This document shows, piece after piece, positions 1 to 12,700 of a stretch of 64,000 nucleotides of DNA; position 1 is the stretch's first letter; every line of letters starts with the position of its first letter. Under the pieces are notes generated by a model. That model searched no databases. It was not told the DNA's origin and worked only from the letters and a program-made list of their open reading frames with translations. The translations under genes were made by a program, and so were the position numbers. The stretch is from Diprion similis (lineage: Eukaryota > Arthropoda > Insecta > Hymenoptera > Diprionidae): NCBI RefSeq assembly GCF_021155765.1, contig NC_060106.1, forward strand, positions 18,316,031 to 18,380,030, written 5' to 3'.

Positions 1-3000
1 GGAATAACGGCTGGTCACTATCTTTCTGACATAGTAATGAATCATCAAAAAGGAAGTCTAGTATTCTTCGATTTCTTGGGTGCATTTGTAGTTAGATGGC
101 CAGAGTATCTAGCAAGTACTATTAATATCGCTGGTATTTTGACTGGACTTTACTCCATTTACGTCAACATGGAAACTGCTCGTAAATTGGGTGAGACAAA
201 AAAAAAATAAGAAATTATTACAGTAAATTTTTTACCTAATTACTTGATGTGGAATTTTGATGGAATGTTAATAGTTCCGTGTACTCAACAATTACAGGGT
301 GGCCATAAATTCTGGAAATGTGGAAAACATCGAAAAGTCAGGGAAATGTCAGGGCATTTTACACAAGTCAGGGAATTTCTTTTATGGACAAATAAACCTC
401 ACAAATAAGGGGGTAATTAAGGATAAGCCTGAAAAATTAATCTCGAACGATTTTCAATCCACTGTATTTCCTTAATCTCGCTACTTTTGATTACTCTTAC
501 ACTTTTCAACTGGAACATGAAATAGTTGAAATCCAAAGATTGTCTATTGATTTGAAAATTTGAAATTTTATTCAATTTTCTTCAACTTCGTAAATTTAAT
601 CTAATTTCCGTAAAATAGTCAGGAAGACAGTCGATTCTTGGTACTAGAGAAGCTGGAGAGTAAAAAAATATTGAATTACAAATTTTTATGGCCACCTCGG
701 TAATCTACTCAATTTTGTAAGAAACCGTCTCTATTTCAGATCTGAGGCATTCAGTCTACATTAAACAATTGGCACTGTCTGTGTTGGCTGTGATTGGTTC
801 CTATATATTCTCAATGATCTCTGTAACAATGGTGGCGGTCTTTCTGACTCACCTTGGAAAAGTCATGAGCTGGTATGCCAGACCGGCATGGTTATTTTTT
901 CTGTACATTTGTCCGACCATATTCTCATCCCTGGCGTTCTTTTTAGCTGTTGGTAATCATCAAAAAAAGGTATGTGCCACAAATTGGGCTAATTGAAAAT
1001 GCCATTGAAAACATCCACTTAGATTTTTATCAGGTCTTTTCAAGGAATCAACAAATTGAAACCAATGTGCGTGTAGAGCTGTGCACTATCTAGATTATCA
1101 ACTAATTGCATGCGTTTAGTCATTAAATGAAGATTAAATCGTTGAAGAAGAATTCAAAATTCATAATTGATATTTTCAGGAAAATATCACTCCATGGATG
1201 CTTTATTACTTGTATTTCGATGCGTATAACTTACTATGGATTACAGTTTTGTCTACCTGTGTTATACTGCGACTCAGATCTGGATTTATACCTTTACATT
1301 GGGTGATATTTCCTTCTATAGGCAATATAGTAAGAGAGAAATTTTTCAAGAGATGGAGAGGTGAGCTGTATACATTAAAATAGGAAGTTTCTTGTAGCGT
1401 AGAATTTACCTAGTAGAAATAGAAGGTATTTTATGCCATTAGTTACAAAATGTGAATGCAATAAGAGCACCTAGAATCCTATAAGTATTTGACTTCACTG
1501 CAACACTTCAACTAATTCACCGTACTTTTTTCTTATTGTAGATGGAAAATGGTTGCTGTACCACATGGGTGTGATTAGTTTGCCTTACATACAGTCGTTT
1601 TACTTGACACTAGGCGCGCTCTACCTTTTTATTCCAATTATGGGTCGATCTGGTGCTGGTATTAACTCCGAAATCGCTATTGCGAATATGATATCGTTTA
1701 TATTCTGTCTCCTCCTGAGTTTTACTGTACGTTCAAAAGTTATTTATGTCCCATACAAATTGCACCCTTCATTATGCGTTTCAGTCGAAAATGGCAAATA
1801 GAAATTTGATAAACTGTATTTCTGCACGTATTTACTTTTTGTTTATACCTGTATTAAATCATCTGCTCTCATGCTCCTTGTGATGTTTAGGTATACACTT
1901 TGTACTGAATAGCAAACGTTTACACAGAACTTGTATTGTATTTTCAGCTACCCATAGTATTCGTGGTGAAAAATGCAGGCAGAGTAATCAGCATTATGAT
2001 TGGGATATTCTTAATAGCGGTTAGTATACTAATTCTGACGCCATTAGGCTTTCCGTACAGTGGTGATCCACTATCCCCAGCACCAGCTCGATTCATGATT
2101 GCAGTAAGTATGCAAGTTGGTATCGATTGAAATACTCTGTTACAATGAAAATCATGAAAGATTTATTTCCGCAGCACACGCACAGACAATACTATAATGA
2201 AAACGGTACGGTTCGGCATTCTGGTACTGGATATTGGTTGGTAGATTTGGATATGAACAGTCCACACAACGTGGAAACCATTGTACCGGAAGTAGCCACT
2301 GCAGGTTCGACTCTAAGAGATTGCGAAAAAGAGTTGTACTGTGGACTACCATACCTCATGCCCGTCACAACGTTTTTATGGTGAATATGAGCTTTGGTGT
2401 AAGATGAAACGTACTACGTTCTGAAGATTTCCTGACAGATTCTTTCAATCTATACTTTAGGAAAACGAGTTGGATTCCAGGTCCTGCGCCATTGATAAAA
2501 ATACCCACCAGGCTGGAAAGAATTTCGAAAATAACCAAAGGGAACCTTATCAGTTTCAGATTCAACGTTACAGGTAATTTCTTATTTTGTAATTGATATT
2601 TTGCTCAAGTATCAGTCAGAATAGTAACCAGGAAATGGTCTTCGTTAATCTTGTTTTTACATTTCAGGACCTGATCATATTGGCATCATCTTATCACCGT
2701 ACGAAGGTGTGCGTCTGATAAAATGGAGCGTGTTGGACGATCCGCCTTTGGAAGGACCGCTTTGGAATAATAGACATACGTACTTTATTTATTATGCTTG
2801 CGCAGCTGATTGCGAGCCTTACAGTTTCAGCGTCGATTTAGAAGTGAGTTGATTGACTTGTGTTGGTTGCATAAGTTAAATTGCATTTCTCGTTGAATAT
2901 TTGTCCAATAATATCTAAAACCTCGTGTACTTCTTTCTCTCCAGATACCGCATGGTCATAAAGGGCCTTCGTTGAGTATTGCATTAGCAGGCCACTTTCT

Positions 3001-3109
3001 GCACGGTGAAAACCAAAAATCTTTAAGGTTCAAGACTTTCCTATCCCAATTTCCGTCTTGGACCGCAGTTATTCCTTGGACTGCTACTTACACCTCTTGG
3101 ATATATTAG
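1..3109 (+). CDS. ERMP1: Endoplasmic reticulum metallopeptidase 1 homologue, C-terminal part (5' end outside window)
   Basis: Nine exons, spliced in consistent phase, encode the last 533 residues: 1-190, 740-969, 1180-1360, 1542-1726, 1948-2103, 2175-2380, 2461-2573, 2668-2843 and 2945-3109 (TAG). All introns are GT-AG. The ERMP1 family has an N-terminal M28 zinc-peptidase domain in the ER lumen, then several membrane segments and a luminal C-terminal domain. The peptidase part lies mostly left of the window; what is visible begins near its end (FFDFLGAFVVRWPE, which aligns with FFDLLGLFVI in vertebrate ERMP1). Hydrophobic segments follow in exons 1-5, together with the family motif PIMGRSG. 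The C-terminal part carries GTGYWLVDLDMN, a cysteine pair region (CEKELYCGLPY) and a terminal FPSWTAVIPWTATYTSWIY, comparable to the family's FPDWTFPSAW ending. Full-length members are about 900 residues. I see no frameshift. Known roles are in ER protein handling and, in rodents, ovarian follicle organisation; the role in this insect is not known. Confidence 0.93.
295..700. mobile_element. MITE-like element with TA duplication in ERMP1 intron
   Basis: The left end reads CAGGGTGGCCATAAA and the right end, read on the opposite strand, CCGAGGTGGCCATAAA, so about 15 bp are near-perfect terminal inverted repeats. TA flanks both ends (293-294 and 701-702), as expected for a Tc1/mariner-type target duplication. 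The interior near the left end holds repeated CAGGGAA-type words. There is no coding capacity, so this is a non-autonomous element. It lies wholly inside the intron between ERMP1 exons ending at 190 and starting at 740. Confidence 0.7.
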
Positions 3110-3780
3110 GGGTGAGCTGGGATTAAGATTACTATGTTGTGATTACATGGGGTCGATTTTTTTCGACGAAATCGCACCAAAATTTGAGTTACGTTTCTAT
3201 ACTCAAAACTATTTGCGCTGCGAATTTTTATTACTTGCATTCTGGACTCGACTTCAGTACTCGTTAAAGTTAAAATGGAAAAATGGCAAGAAAAAAAAAC
3301 CAGTGAAAGATCTCCAGGACCAAAGGTTCTACTTTGTTGATAATTAGTAATTACACTTTACGAGCTCCTTGAATGATCGCTCTGTTTAAGTAACAGACAG
3401 ACTAATTCTATATAAAACTATTTTATAACGCAATCAAAAGACTTAGTGACATATCTTGAGTCATGGGTTCTTTAAAATTCTATGTAATCAATATTTTTTT
3501 TTTCATTACAACCCATGTATTACTGCAGTGAATTACATGTTAAAGAAATTTGCAGTCTACGGCTAATGTAAGAATTGAAAACGCCTTATGACAGGAATAA
3601 GACGTATTCGAATTATAGCAAAATACATACAAAACGTCTATTATTAATAAATTAGGTAAATGAATTCTCGCTCTGGTACTTAGTTTTTTCTTCAATGTAA
3701 TCATCTTTAATTCGTATGCAACATACAGGTATTGGATATATGAGTATTGTATCTAAATAAACTTTTTAGGTTTAGATTAT
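3110..3780 (+). other. Probable ERMP1 3' untranslated region
   Basis: AT-rich sequence downstream of the TAG at 3107-3109. A canonical AATAAA at 3756-3761 is a plausible polyadenylation signal. An open frame at 3147-3347 is not supported by codon pattern or similarity. Confidence 0.5.
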
Positions 3781-6700
3781 CGAATGCTTATAATTAAGCA
3801 CAGCACAAATTCATACACATATGAATCTATTTATTGATGACAAATTTCTGTCTTGTCCGCAGCTAGTAATCTGCACCTTGTGTTAGCTATTATTACATGA
3901 TATTTCAGTTTCAGCACACGAAAATCTCGCGCTCTCCCAATCGCAAAGATACGTGAAAAATCTGCTTTATGATAGGAAAAAGTCGTAGTAGTAGCCTACC
4001 AGGCTACCTGATTTCCAATATGGTACTATATACAGGCTTTAATGACGAAGAAGAGAACGAACGAGAAATACATAATGTACAAATATTATATATGTATACA
4101 CATAAACGTAGGGTAGAAATATGTTAAGTAGTTGGTAACGGATGATTTTTTAAAGGTGAACAAAATTCACCGCCATTATGACTAATAATAACTAACCGAA
4201 TTGATTCAAGAAACAATTTAAATCAAACGCGTCACGTATTGTGGGTTTCTTTGACAATTTCTCCCTTGTTTCGATCTTCTGTGATTACTTTTTCTGTTAT
4301 AGATGATAAGTAACGTAAAAGAGGATTAATGATAAAGTGCCATTAGATAAAATGTAGGCTAAATATACAAAAATGATAAAATAGCACATAAAACTCGTTG
4401 CCACGTGCAGCCGCTGACACTTCGGCACGTGTGTAAACTGAATAATTTCTCTTGACAAGATAACAAGATAATGTTATTCTGGAACTCGAAAGCCTAGAGC
4501 ATATCAACGAAAGCCAAAATATCATGAACATAATATTTAAAGTTGTCATTTGACAATTTATATAATGCCAATTTTATACGTTTAAGTAAAATAATAATTA
4601 ACTAGTATGTACCGATGATGCCCCTGCATTCGATGCTGCTCTGACATATAATGTTTATTCATGAAAGTGATAGAAAAAAATCGGTCTTGACAAAATTTTT
4701 TACAGAAACCGATGCCATATGTATAACATGTAATAGCTATAGCTTTCAAAGGAGAAATTTGCAGGAAATGAAATCTTAACAACTTCTATCACGCTCTCGA
4801 AAGGCTTATTGGACGAAACAATGATGAAATCTATCCAATTCATCAAATGTATTTAAAGCGTTTATTGTTATTGAATTAATTTTCTAAGTCATATTCAATA
4901 AAATAATAAATATAAATATTCATAATATATAAACGGTTACTGAATTAACTAAGATTTGAAATCTTAAATTATATCGCTAACTGGTTCGACTTTTAAAAAA
5001 GATTTTCGTAGGAACGATAATACTGTTAGCAGATTTATAAAAATTTAGAAACAATAATTATATAATAACAATGATGACGATAATAACAACAATAATAATA
5101 ATGATAGTTTGAACTAGACGAATAATATTTAAACGTTGGATGCCTTTTAGATGTAGAAACACGTAATTTGCGTATCGCAGTACTTATTACTAGACCAGTT
5201 GCCAGCATGGATTTCAAAACAAGAATGCGACTTATCAAATTGCGTATAACACTAACTGATTATCATTATATGACAGTTATTTATATCATAGTATCTTGAT
5301 ATAAAGCATAATATAATGTATAGTCAAAAATACGGCTAAAGAATATTTTAACATCCACATAAAATTCGCCGCTTAACGCCTTTAAGTAATAAAAATAATT
5401 TTTCCAAAAGAGGAGAATAATCCATGTAAAGAAAATAATTATAATAACTTTCTACGATAATTCTAACCGATTTCTCATCATACTTTATACTTATATTACA
5501 ATGCTGGGAGTAGGCTTTCGAAGATTGCTGTTTATTGTTTAAAGAAAAGTCCTTTTACTAATTTCTGCAGCCCAAAAAAGAATTGTTCACATTACACAGC
5601 TCTCCGTTTCACTGCTTTCGCTTCTTCATTGCCTTTTCGTCTCTTGATCTCTTACCTATGGACACGGTCGTACCATTTCCCTCCTTTTACCATGTAGCTG
5701 CGGCAGCTGCTATAGTATGTTACGGTGTTTATCATATCTCGTTAAATATCATACCAATCCGTCAATTCAAATCAAAGTTTATTCTTAGTAATAATCATTG
5801 TTATTGTTTATAAAACAGGGATTTAATTTATGTTGCGTAACGCTTTTATACCTATTTAATTTTCGATCCATCTCGATCACAACGGTTCATGATTTACCAT
5901 ACTTGTGATTTATGTATTCTTCATCGTTTTATAGTCTATTCTAGTTCAAATTCATATACTTACGTCGAGATTCAGTACGGACAACGATTTTTATTTTTAA
6001 TTTACAGAGGTACGCTTAATTTGTAGTGCGGTAGAACTTCTACATACATGTGTTCTCTGTAGCATAAAGCAGGGATTTGCCGCAAGTTCAAAGAACGCCG
6101 GCCACAAAGTCGATCGATCGATTAACGCTAATGATTTATTAAGATTTAATCCTTATTGTTATTAGTACTATCAGAGTACATGTGTTTGTATTTGTATCGT
6201 GATGCGTGCCAAGCATCGTCTTTGTGGCGCCTGCTCTCGACGTTCGATTCCTTTTGTTATTCTAATCAATCAGCGTGTATGTATATTATTAGACATCAGT
6301 CTAGTAAGATTATAACGATACATATAATTGATAATATATGTAATGATTGTTATCTCGGAAAAACTTGTTGATAACTCATTTTAATAAATGAAATACTTTT
6401 ACGGCGTTCTTCAGTATATAAATTTCAAAACATGTATTATATATACAGTATTTACATATTTATATATATATATTATTCCATAACTTCGTAATGATCATAA
6501 GAAAAATTTCAAATTTTCAAATTTCGACGTGTAGTATCTATGCAAGTGTATGTACAAAACAATTAACAAATTTAGTACCTACCTATTATTATCTAGCGTA
6601 TAATCGGCCGAGTAGAATTTAGGCAAATCAAAGAATAAAAAATAAATACATTACACCCAGTGCGAGGAGTGGCGTGACGGTTTTACAGAGAGTAAGTAAA

Positions 6701-9700
6701 TTCAATGGATTTTCTCCCCATATCCGAGTTATACAACGTCGAACTTTTGTTACAAACATGTATATAATGTAATTTCCTGCTATTGTTAAGTTTAATCGAT
6801 CGCGATTTAGACGTACAGCACTGTACTCGCGGATTGTATAGCTTTAGTATGTGTACACATAGTCGTGTGCGCGTAATAATGACTATAATTAATGTTTGCC
6901 AATCAGATGTTAAAAATTGAAATTCGCTGCCTGATTGCATTCCCTGTCACAGCAATTTCTTTTTTCTTTCCTCTTCTCGTCGTTTAGTCTCCTGAAGTCA
7001 ATTCGTTAGGTATTTCCATCTTCCAGTAGATCACCCGGCGACTGATTTTTTTCTATTTTCCTTCTGTGGCATCTCTCGTAGTAATAGGTCAATTATTTTT
7101 TATTGCGCAGTTTAACTTCGTCTCAAATCGCAGGAAGAAACGGGCTGCTCAAATCGTTGGGACGTTTCCTCGTGTCTCCTTCGTTGCAAGAGAAATATGT
7201 CAATATTGACACGCGGCCGGTCCCGTAAGTCGAGAACAGTTTCCTGATGGTTAAAGTGATTCGTGCCGTGCAATGAATTCCGCGCTGCGTCTCACTCCTG
7301 TCGCAGGTCTCAGTTCCCGCGATATTCTCGTGTGTTTATTCTAACAACCTGCTGCAGAAACAGAAATCGAGTATTAACAGATCCACTCTTTCGGTTCCGA
7401 ACTAAACGCCGTGCGTGATCAACACACGCCTTGCAGAGTCCGCGACACGCGTGTCGTTTGTAATTTTATAAAAGTGAAGTTTACGTATCGTCGCATTTTC
7501 ACGGTGAATAATATCGAGAATTTTCTCTCATTTCTATAACCATCGACATTTTGTTTTATTACGATTGATTGCATCGTGGAATAATCTGCGTGGATAATCA
7601 TGGATGCACGTTTATGAGGTATGGCGAATTTACTTGAACTTTTTACTTACATTTGAACGATCATCAAGTGCAGTTTCTTTATAAATACGGCAGAGTGATC
7701 TAATAATTAGCGGTTACATTGCAATTACTGCACCGCAATGATGAAAGAACAAGAAATTAATCAAATGATTAATTTTAGTAACTCTTATCATCTCTCCGAC
7801 ATACAAACTTGAAATGACGAGTGACGTTACATATATATTCGCAAGGTTAATGCTCGTCCAAATATTGTTGGACTCATCGTTACATGCTTGAAATATTATT
7901 CGCATATCTGAAAGGGGAACGAAAGCATTAAGAAATCTAAAAAAGAGTATTAATTAACAAGTCTAAGTATAGTACGCGTGAATATTTGTGACGTATGTAC
8001 ATCAGGGATAAAAATAAATTCTTCCGCAAAACGTTCTGGCAATTATTAACTATTCGCGAATGGATTTGTTTACTGCACAGATGCAGTGCATCTCGACTGC
8101 AGGTGCATCTGGTTACCGGCTCAGTTTTAACTCGAGTTAATTACTCCACTTTAATCAGCAACAATTAACACGGGCTCATCTCTGACAAGTTGGATACAAA
8201 AAAAAATCTCGCAGGCACTCATTATACACCTCGAGAGATGTACCATTAACAAAGTATTTCGCCCTCTTTAACAGTGCGACTAAAGGGTCTCTAAAAAATA
8301 TGTATAGTACCGTTTATTGCCACGTTTATACCGCATTATTGACCCTTTTATTTTCCAAAATTATCAATTGACGGCACAAATTGTGAATTTCTCGATGACT
8401 AGAACCATTTGCCAGAGGATTAAATAGTAAAAATTTATTTTTCAATAATTCTTAGAACTAAGGATCAAACAGATACAATCAAAAAAGGTCAATTATTGGA
8501 ACAGGATCGATACAAGTATATCCAGATATTTTCGTGCTTTTCGAAACCATTTACGAAATTGCAGACATTCGTGTGATAGTCGTTATTTCTGTTCCAAAAT
8601 TTCCGTTCGACGAAACTTGAAATATCGAAAGCAGTAGCTCCCAATTTCTCACAATTAGCATCGAGTAAGTCATTCAAAATGGCGACCAAAGGTGGCGAGT
8701 TCAGCAATCATCGGCTGGTATTGAAACGAAAAATACACACGATCGCAGCGTGTGTACCTAACCGAAGTTCATGTTTGTAACAAGTATATAGCTTGTGCAG
8801 CAGTGATTTGAGTCGCGGACTATACTCGTTCACATTTCTAGACCATCGGCAGCAGCACTTCTCAGCAGCGCCAGCTCACTTGAACTGTACCTGTTTGTTC
8901 ATCAATTAGCACTTCAGACACGAAGCAGAGACTCATTTGCGCGGCCTACTTCTATTCCGGTTTCTCGCTTCGGTTATATATTTTCCGCCTGTTCACCAAC
9001 CCGCTCGCTAAAAGAGGGATATAATATAACGCCTGTCTTTATACATATTGTTTTCTCACAAGTCTCCGTGCCAGTTACGACCCTCTTTGGATGCCGATGA
9101 ATCCACTCTCGAATGTCCAACAGCCACGTCAGGCATCCTCAATATGTGAGCCTCTGACAGCCTCAACCTTTTATTTCCCCTCCTTCCTTAATCACCCCAG
9201 AATCATAGCACCGATTCCATTTTCACGAACCAGCGAGATGAAAAAGAAGTTGCGGATGCAGTTTGCTTTTCTCAACAGTCATTTTGAATGGCGGGAATTT
9301 TGAAAGTTTCGAATTGATCGATTCGTTTCTCGTGTTCGCCGGGAAGTACAACTGAGTGGTGAACGCTTCGTAATTACTTCTTTGCTATTGTCTAGATTAT
9401 ATATCTACTGACTTGGAGTGAGAGAGGCTCTCGGGGAATTCATAGGTTCATTATCACAGTGAATTCCGTCGTTTCTGGTCGCTATATGAAAGACTTAGGT
9501 AAGACTTCTTGTCTTGCAATAGAATATGGGTGCCTCTCGTGGCTGGCTGCTGAGAGCCGCGAGTTTGTGGTTTTCAAAGAAGGACGCATCCACGCTGCAG
9601 TATATATATGTGGTAAATTATTGTCGTTTTATCATTCGACGTCGGAAAGAAAGGGTTCGGGGTTAAGTTAAACTTAGCTTGGAACGAGTTATGAATATTT

Positions 9701-12700
9701 TACAAGTTCTCCATTCATAGCAGGAGATCACCTAGTGTCACGGTAATTCGTCCCAGACCAAGAGCCGCATCCTCGGAAGTCTCGGGTTAAGTTTTACATT
9801 GCAGGTACAAGAACATCGCTCTCAGAACTTGTACGATGTTCTGCTTCTAATTCGGCGTAGACAAGACAAAATAGAGGCGTAACAACAGCTGAGGGAATTT
9901 TTTCGGAATTGTTATTATCATAATTGTTATTTTTTCTTTTTTTTTGTTATTTAAAGTACAATAATGCATTTGTACCTATGAGGAGCGTGAATAACAAGTC
10001 CTCTTTGTCGCATGATCAACCTCGTCTCGTGAGTAATTTTTCTCTGCAATATGTTGACAATTATGAAAATCAATGCGTGGTCAATTAATCTATACTTACA
10101 AGTTAAGGACCCAACCTACTGATTTCACTAATTATTCCGCAGCTCGATCAAGTTCAATTTTTGATTTTAAATCATCGATCGTTGTCAGAATGATTTAGCA
10201 TCGGAGAGAGAAGAAAATCTGCAGAAGTGGGAATATATTATATACCATCAGCACGATGGTGAACGGCCATTTTTGAGGCGCACGGTCCTTCGAGTCTTTA
10301 TAAATTCAAGCCGATTTCTTATTCGGCTGCTAAGTATAGAATGGCAAACATTGAAACGACGTTTTAGCGGAGCTTTAATTACATGTCGAACATATGAGAA
10401 GAGTCTGAAATAGATAGTTCCGAAAATCGTGCTTACCTATTTACTATCACATTATATATTCACGATGTGATCTTGCAGAGTTGAATGGCATTTCCAAACG
10501 TCTGCACGCTTAATCTCCGGAATTCTTTGAGACGATGTAAATAACAAGCGGCTCCAACGGTTGGTTCATTGATTGTGAATTAGCGAAAATACCGCAATGA
10601 CTGCTCACAAATTTTTACAAAAATTATGCCGTTTAGTATTAATATTTCTTAAGAAATTGTAAATATGCATAGATTTTCATAAAGAATTGTCAAGTATTTC
10701 TAATAATTGTAGTGTCTTGTAAATTTTTTTCCTGAAAAAAATACAAATTTCCATGGAAATCTGCAAGTTTTTATAAGAAACTTTACTTGTATATAATTTT
10801 TTCGAAAACAATTTGTTGTAAAAAATTGTATGTACGCAATATCCCAATTTCTCTAAAAATTTGTGGAAAATCTCAGAAATCATTTTCATTTGAAAGATCG
10901 GTATATGTATACCGATATGGAATTGGTAAAATGCAGGTTTATTGTTTCGAACAGCTTCGAAGCATAGATCCCAGAAAACGTCCATGGTGGGGCCACTTTT
11001 GGAGCTCACGACACTCCCGAGGACCTGACCGGATGGAGTTTGGACGCGGATCGCCAGTTTATGCGTGCGTCGCACGTGTCGTGCGTACAAATCGGATTCC
11101 TCGCAGGAGCTCTATTGTTAACCGCAGCGTTGGCCAATCGCCGAAGACTTTCTCCTCAACGGAACCTGACTGCAAGACGCCGAGGGTGCCTACTAATCGT
11201 CTACTTTTATTCCGTCGGTGGAGTAGAAAAAGACTAGAGAAAAATTAACAGGGAAGAAAAACAAGAGGATGAAGAATTAACGAAAAATGTCATTCTCGCG
11301 ATTTTATAATACTAAAATATAATCAATCAGCTGATTGTTTCAAGCAAATTATTATACGAGTACGATAAACTCTGGGCAAGCCTTTATTCCGAGAAAAATC
11401 ATGTACGACAGAGAATTATTTTCATTATTAAGTACGAGTCGATCCTTACATGGCAGTGTGACTTATTGTAATATTCTCGCCTCGAGACTGTGTCCCCGGA
11501 TATCTTGGAGCCCGATGAATTGTCGCTTCGGAAAATCTCTGTGGACAATTACACATCATTGTTGACAATGATCAAACAATCGGCATACTTTTGTGACACC
11601 TATGAGTTCCGCTGCGAGTTGCGGGCTCACGTTATCTGGCGTGAAGCACACGCGACAGGAAATTGTCGAGATAAGACAAGGCGTAATGTGAATACCGGCG
11701 TGATCTGATTGCTACACGGCAGGTCGACGCATCCCTTATCGCTCGGAAGGGTATGCCGGAGTTAATTACTGTACGTCAGAATTGTTAGCGCGTGTTCAAG
11801 ACTTTTGTAGAGTGAATTGAAATTTTTTTATTCAATTAAAAATCTCCTCAACACCAAATTTCACCAACCTCGGTTTCCTGTTATTCGTTGACTTTTTCCC
11901 GTCTGATCGAAGGTGGAACTACGACCTGAAAAATCAGACTGGCAATGCGGTTCGTGTGTTACGATTTTTACTGTTATACTCAAGGTCCGTATTCCCGTCT
12001 CGCTTTTCTGCCACTGACGAGACAGCTTCTGCAGGGAGTTTGCTTCGCTGCATAACAAATATCGAGAAGCCCGAGGCTCTGGCGAATCGCGGTTACTCCG
12101 AAGGAACTCAATCCCGTGTAGATTTTTTCTTCTCTTTTTTTAATAAAATATTCAGACGAAATTCCGCAACGTTCATTTTTTCTGTGCGGAAAAAATTCCT
12201 TCTGCATCGGGTTGCGAAAATCTGCAATTATGTAACCTCGTAGTTCTATTCTGAAAATATTAAATGCAAAGACAAAAGCTCGTAGGTATAACAAGTAACC
12301 GAATCTACATGGCAGGAAAAGGAAACAGCGTAAAGTCGTACGTGAATTTGATAAGATCGTCCCATCCAGATGTCTTGCGGGGATCAAGGGACCCGAAACG
12401 GTTGAAGGGTTCCGGATGCTCAAAGAATACCAAACCGCGATCACGAAAGAATGTAGAACTCGAAACGACGCACCATATTCAGTCGAGAAATGGTCGAAGT
12501 TTTTGGTAATGACTTTTTCCTGGCTCAATATATTTCTTCGATGTAATCTTTGAAGTTTTGGTGTAGAGTGTACCGTGTCTTTTAGTACTTTTTAGTCCTT
12601 TTTCTGGAATTTACTTCTTGTTAATATTCACAAAAAATGACCGTGAAACATGGAAAGAAGTGAATTTTGTTCAATGAGATTGCGGCGCAGGCCACGTTAC

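Noticed and set aside
6440-6475. TATA-rich palindromic stretch
   Set aside because: Simple AT repeat; not a promoter with any gene to serve nearby, and no hairpin RNA was recognisable.
10677-11248. Overlapping open frames on both strands (137 and 153 codons)
   Set aside because: Composition is AT-rich on one side and no exon boundaries, family motifs or similarity could be seen on either strand.
11980-12528. Minus-strand open frame of 182 codons
   Set aside because: The longest single frame in the gene-poor region, but it overlaps equally open plus-strand frames, has no domain or signal I recognise, and its residue pattern is not protein-like.
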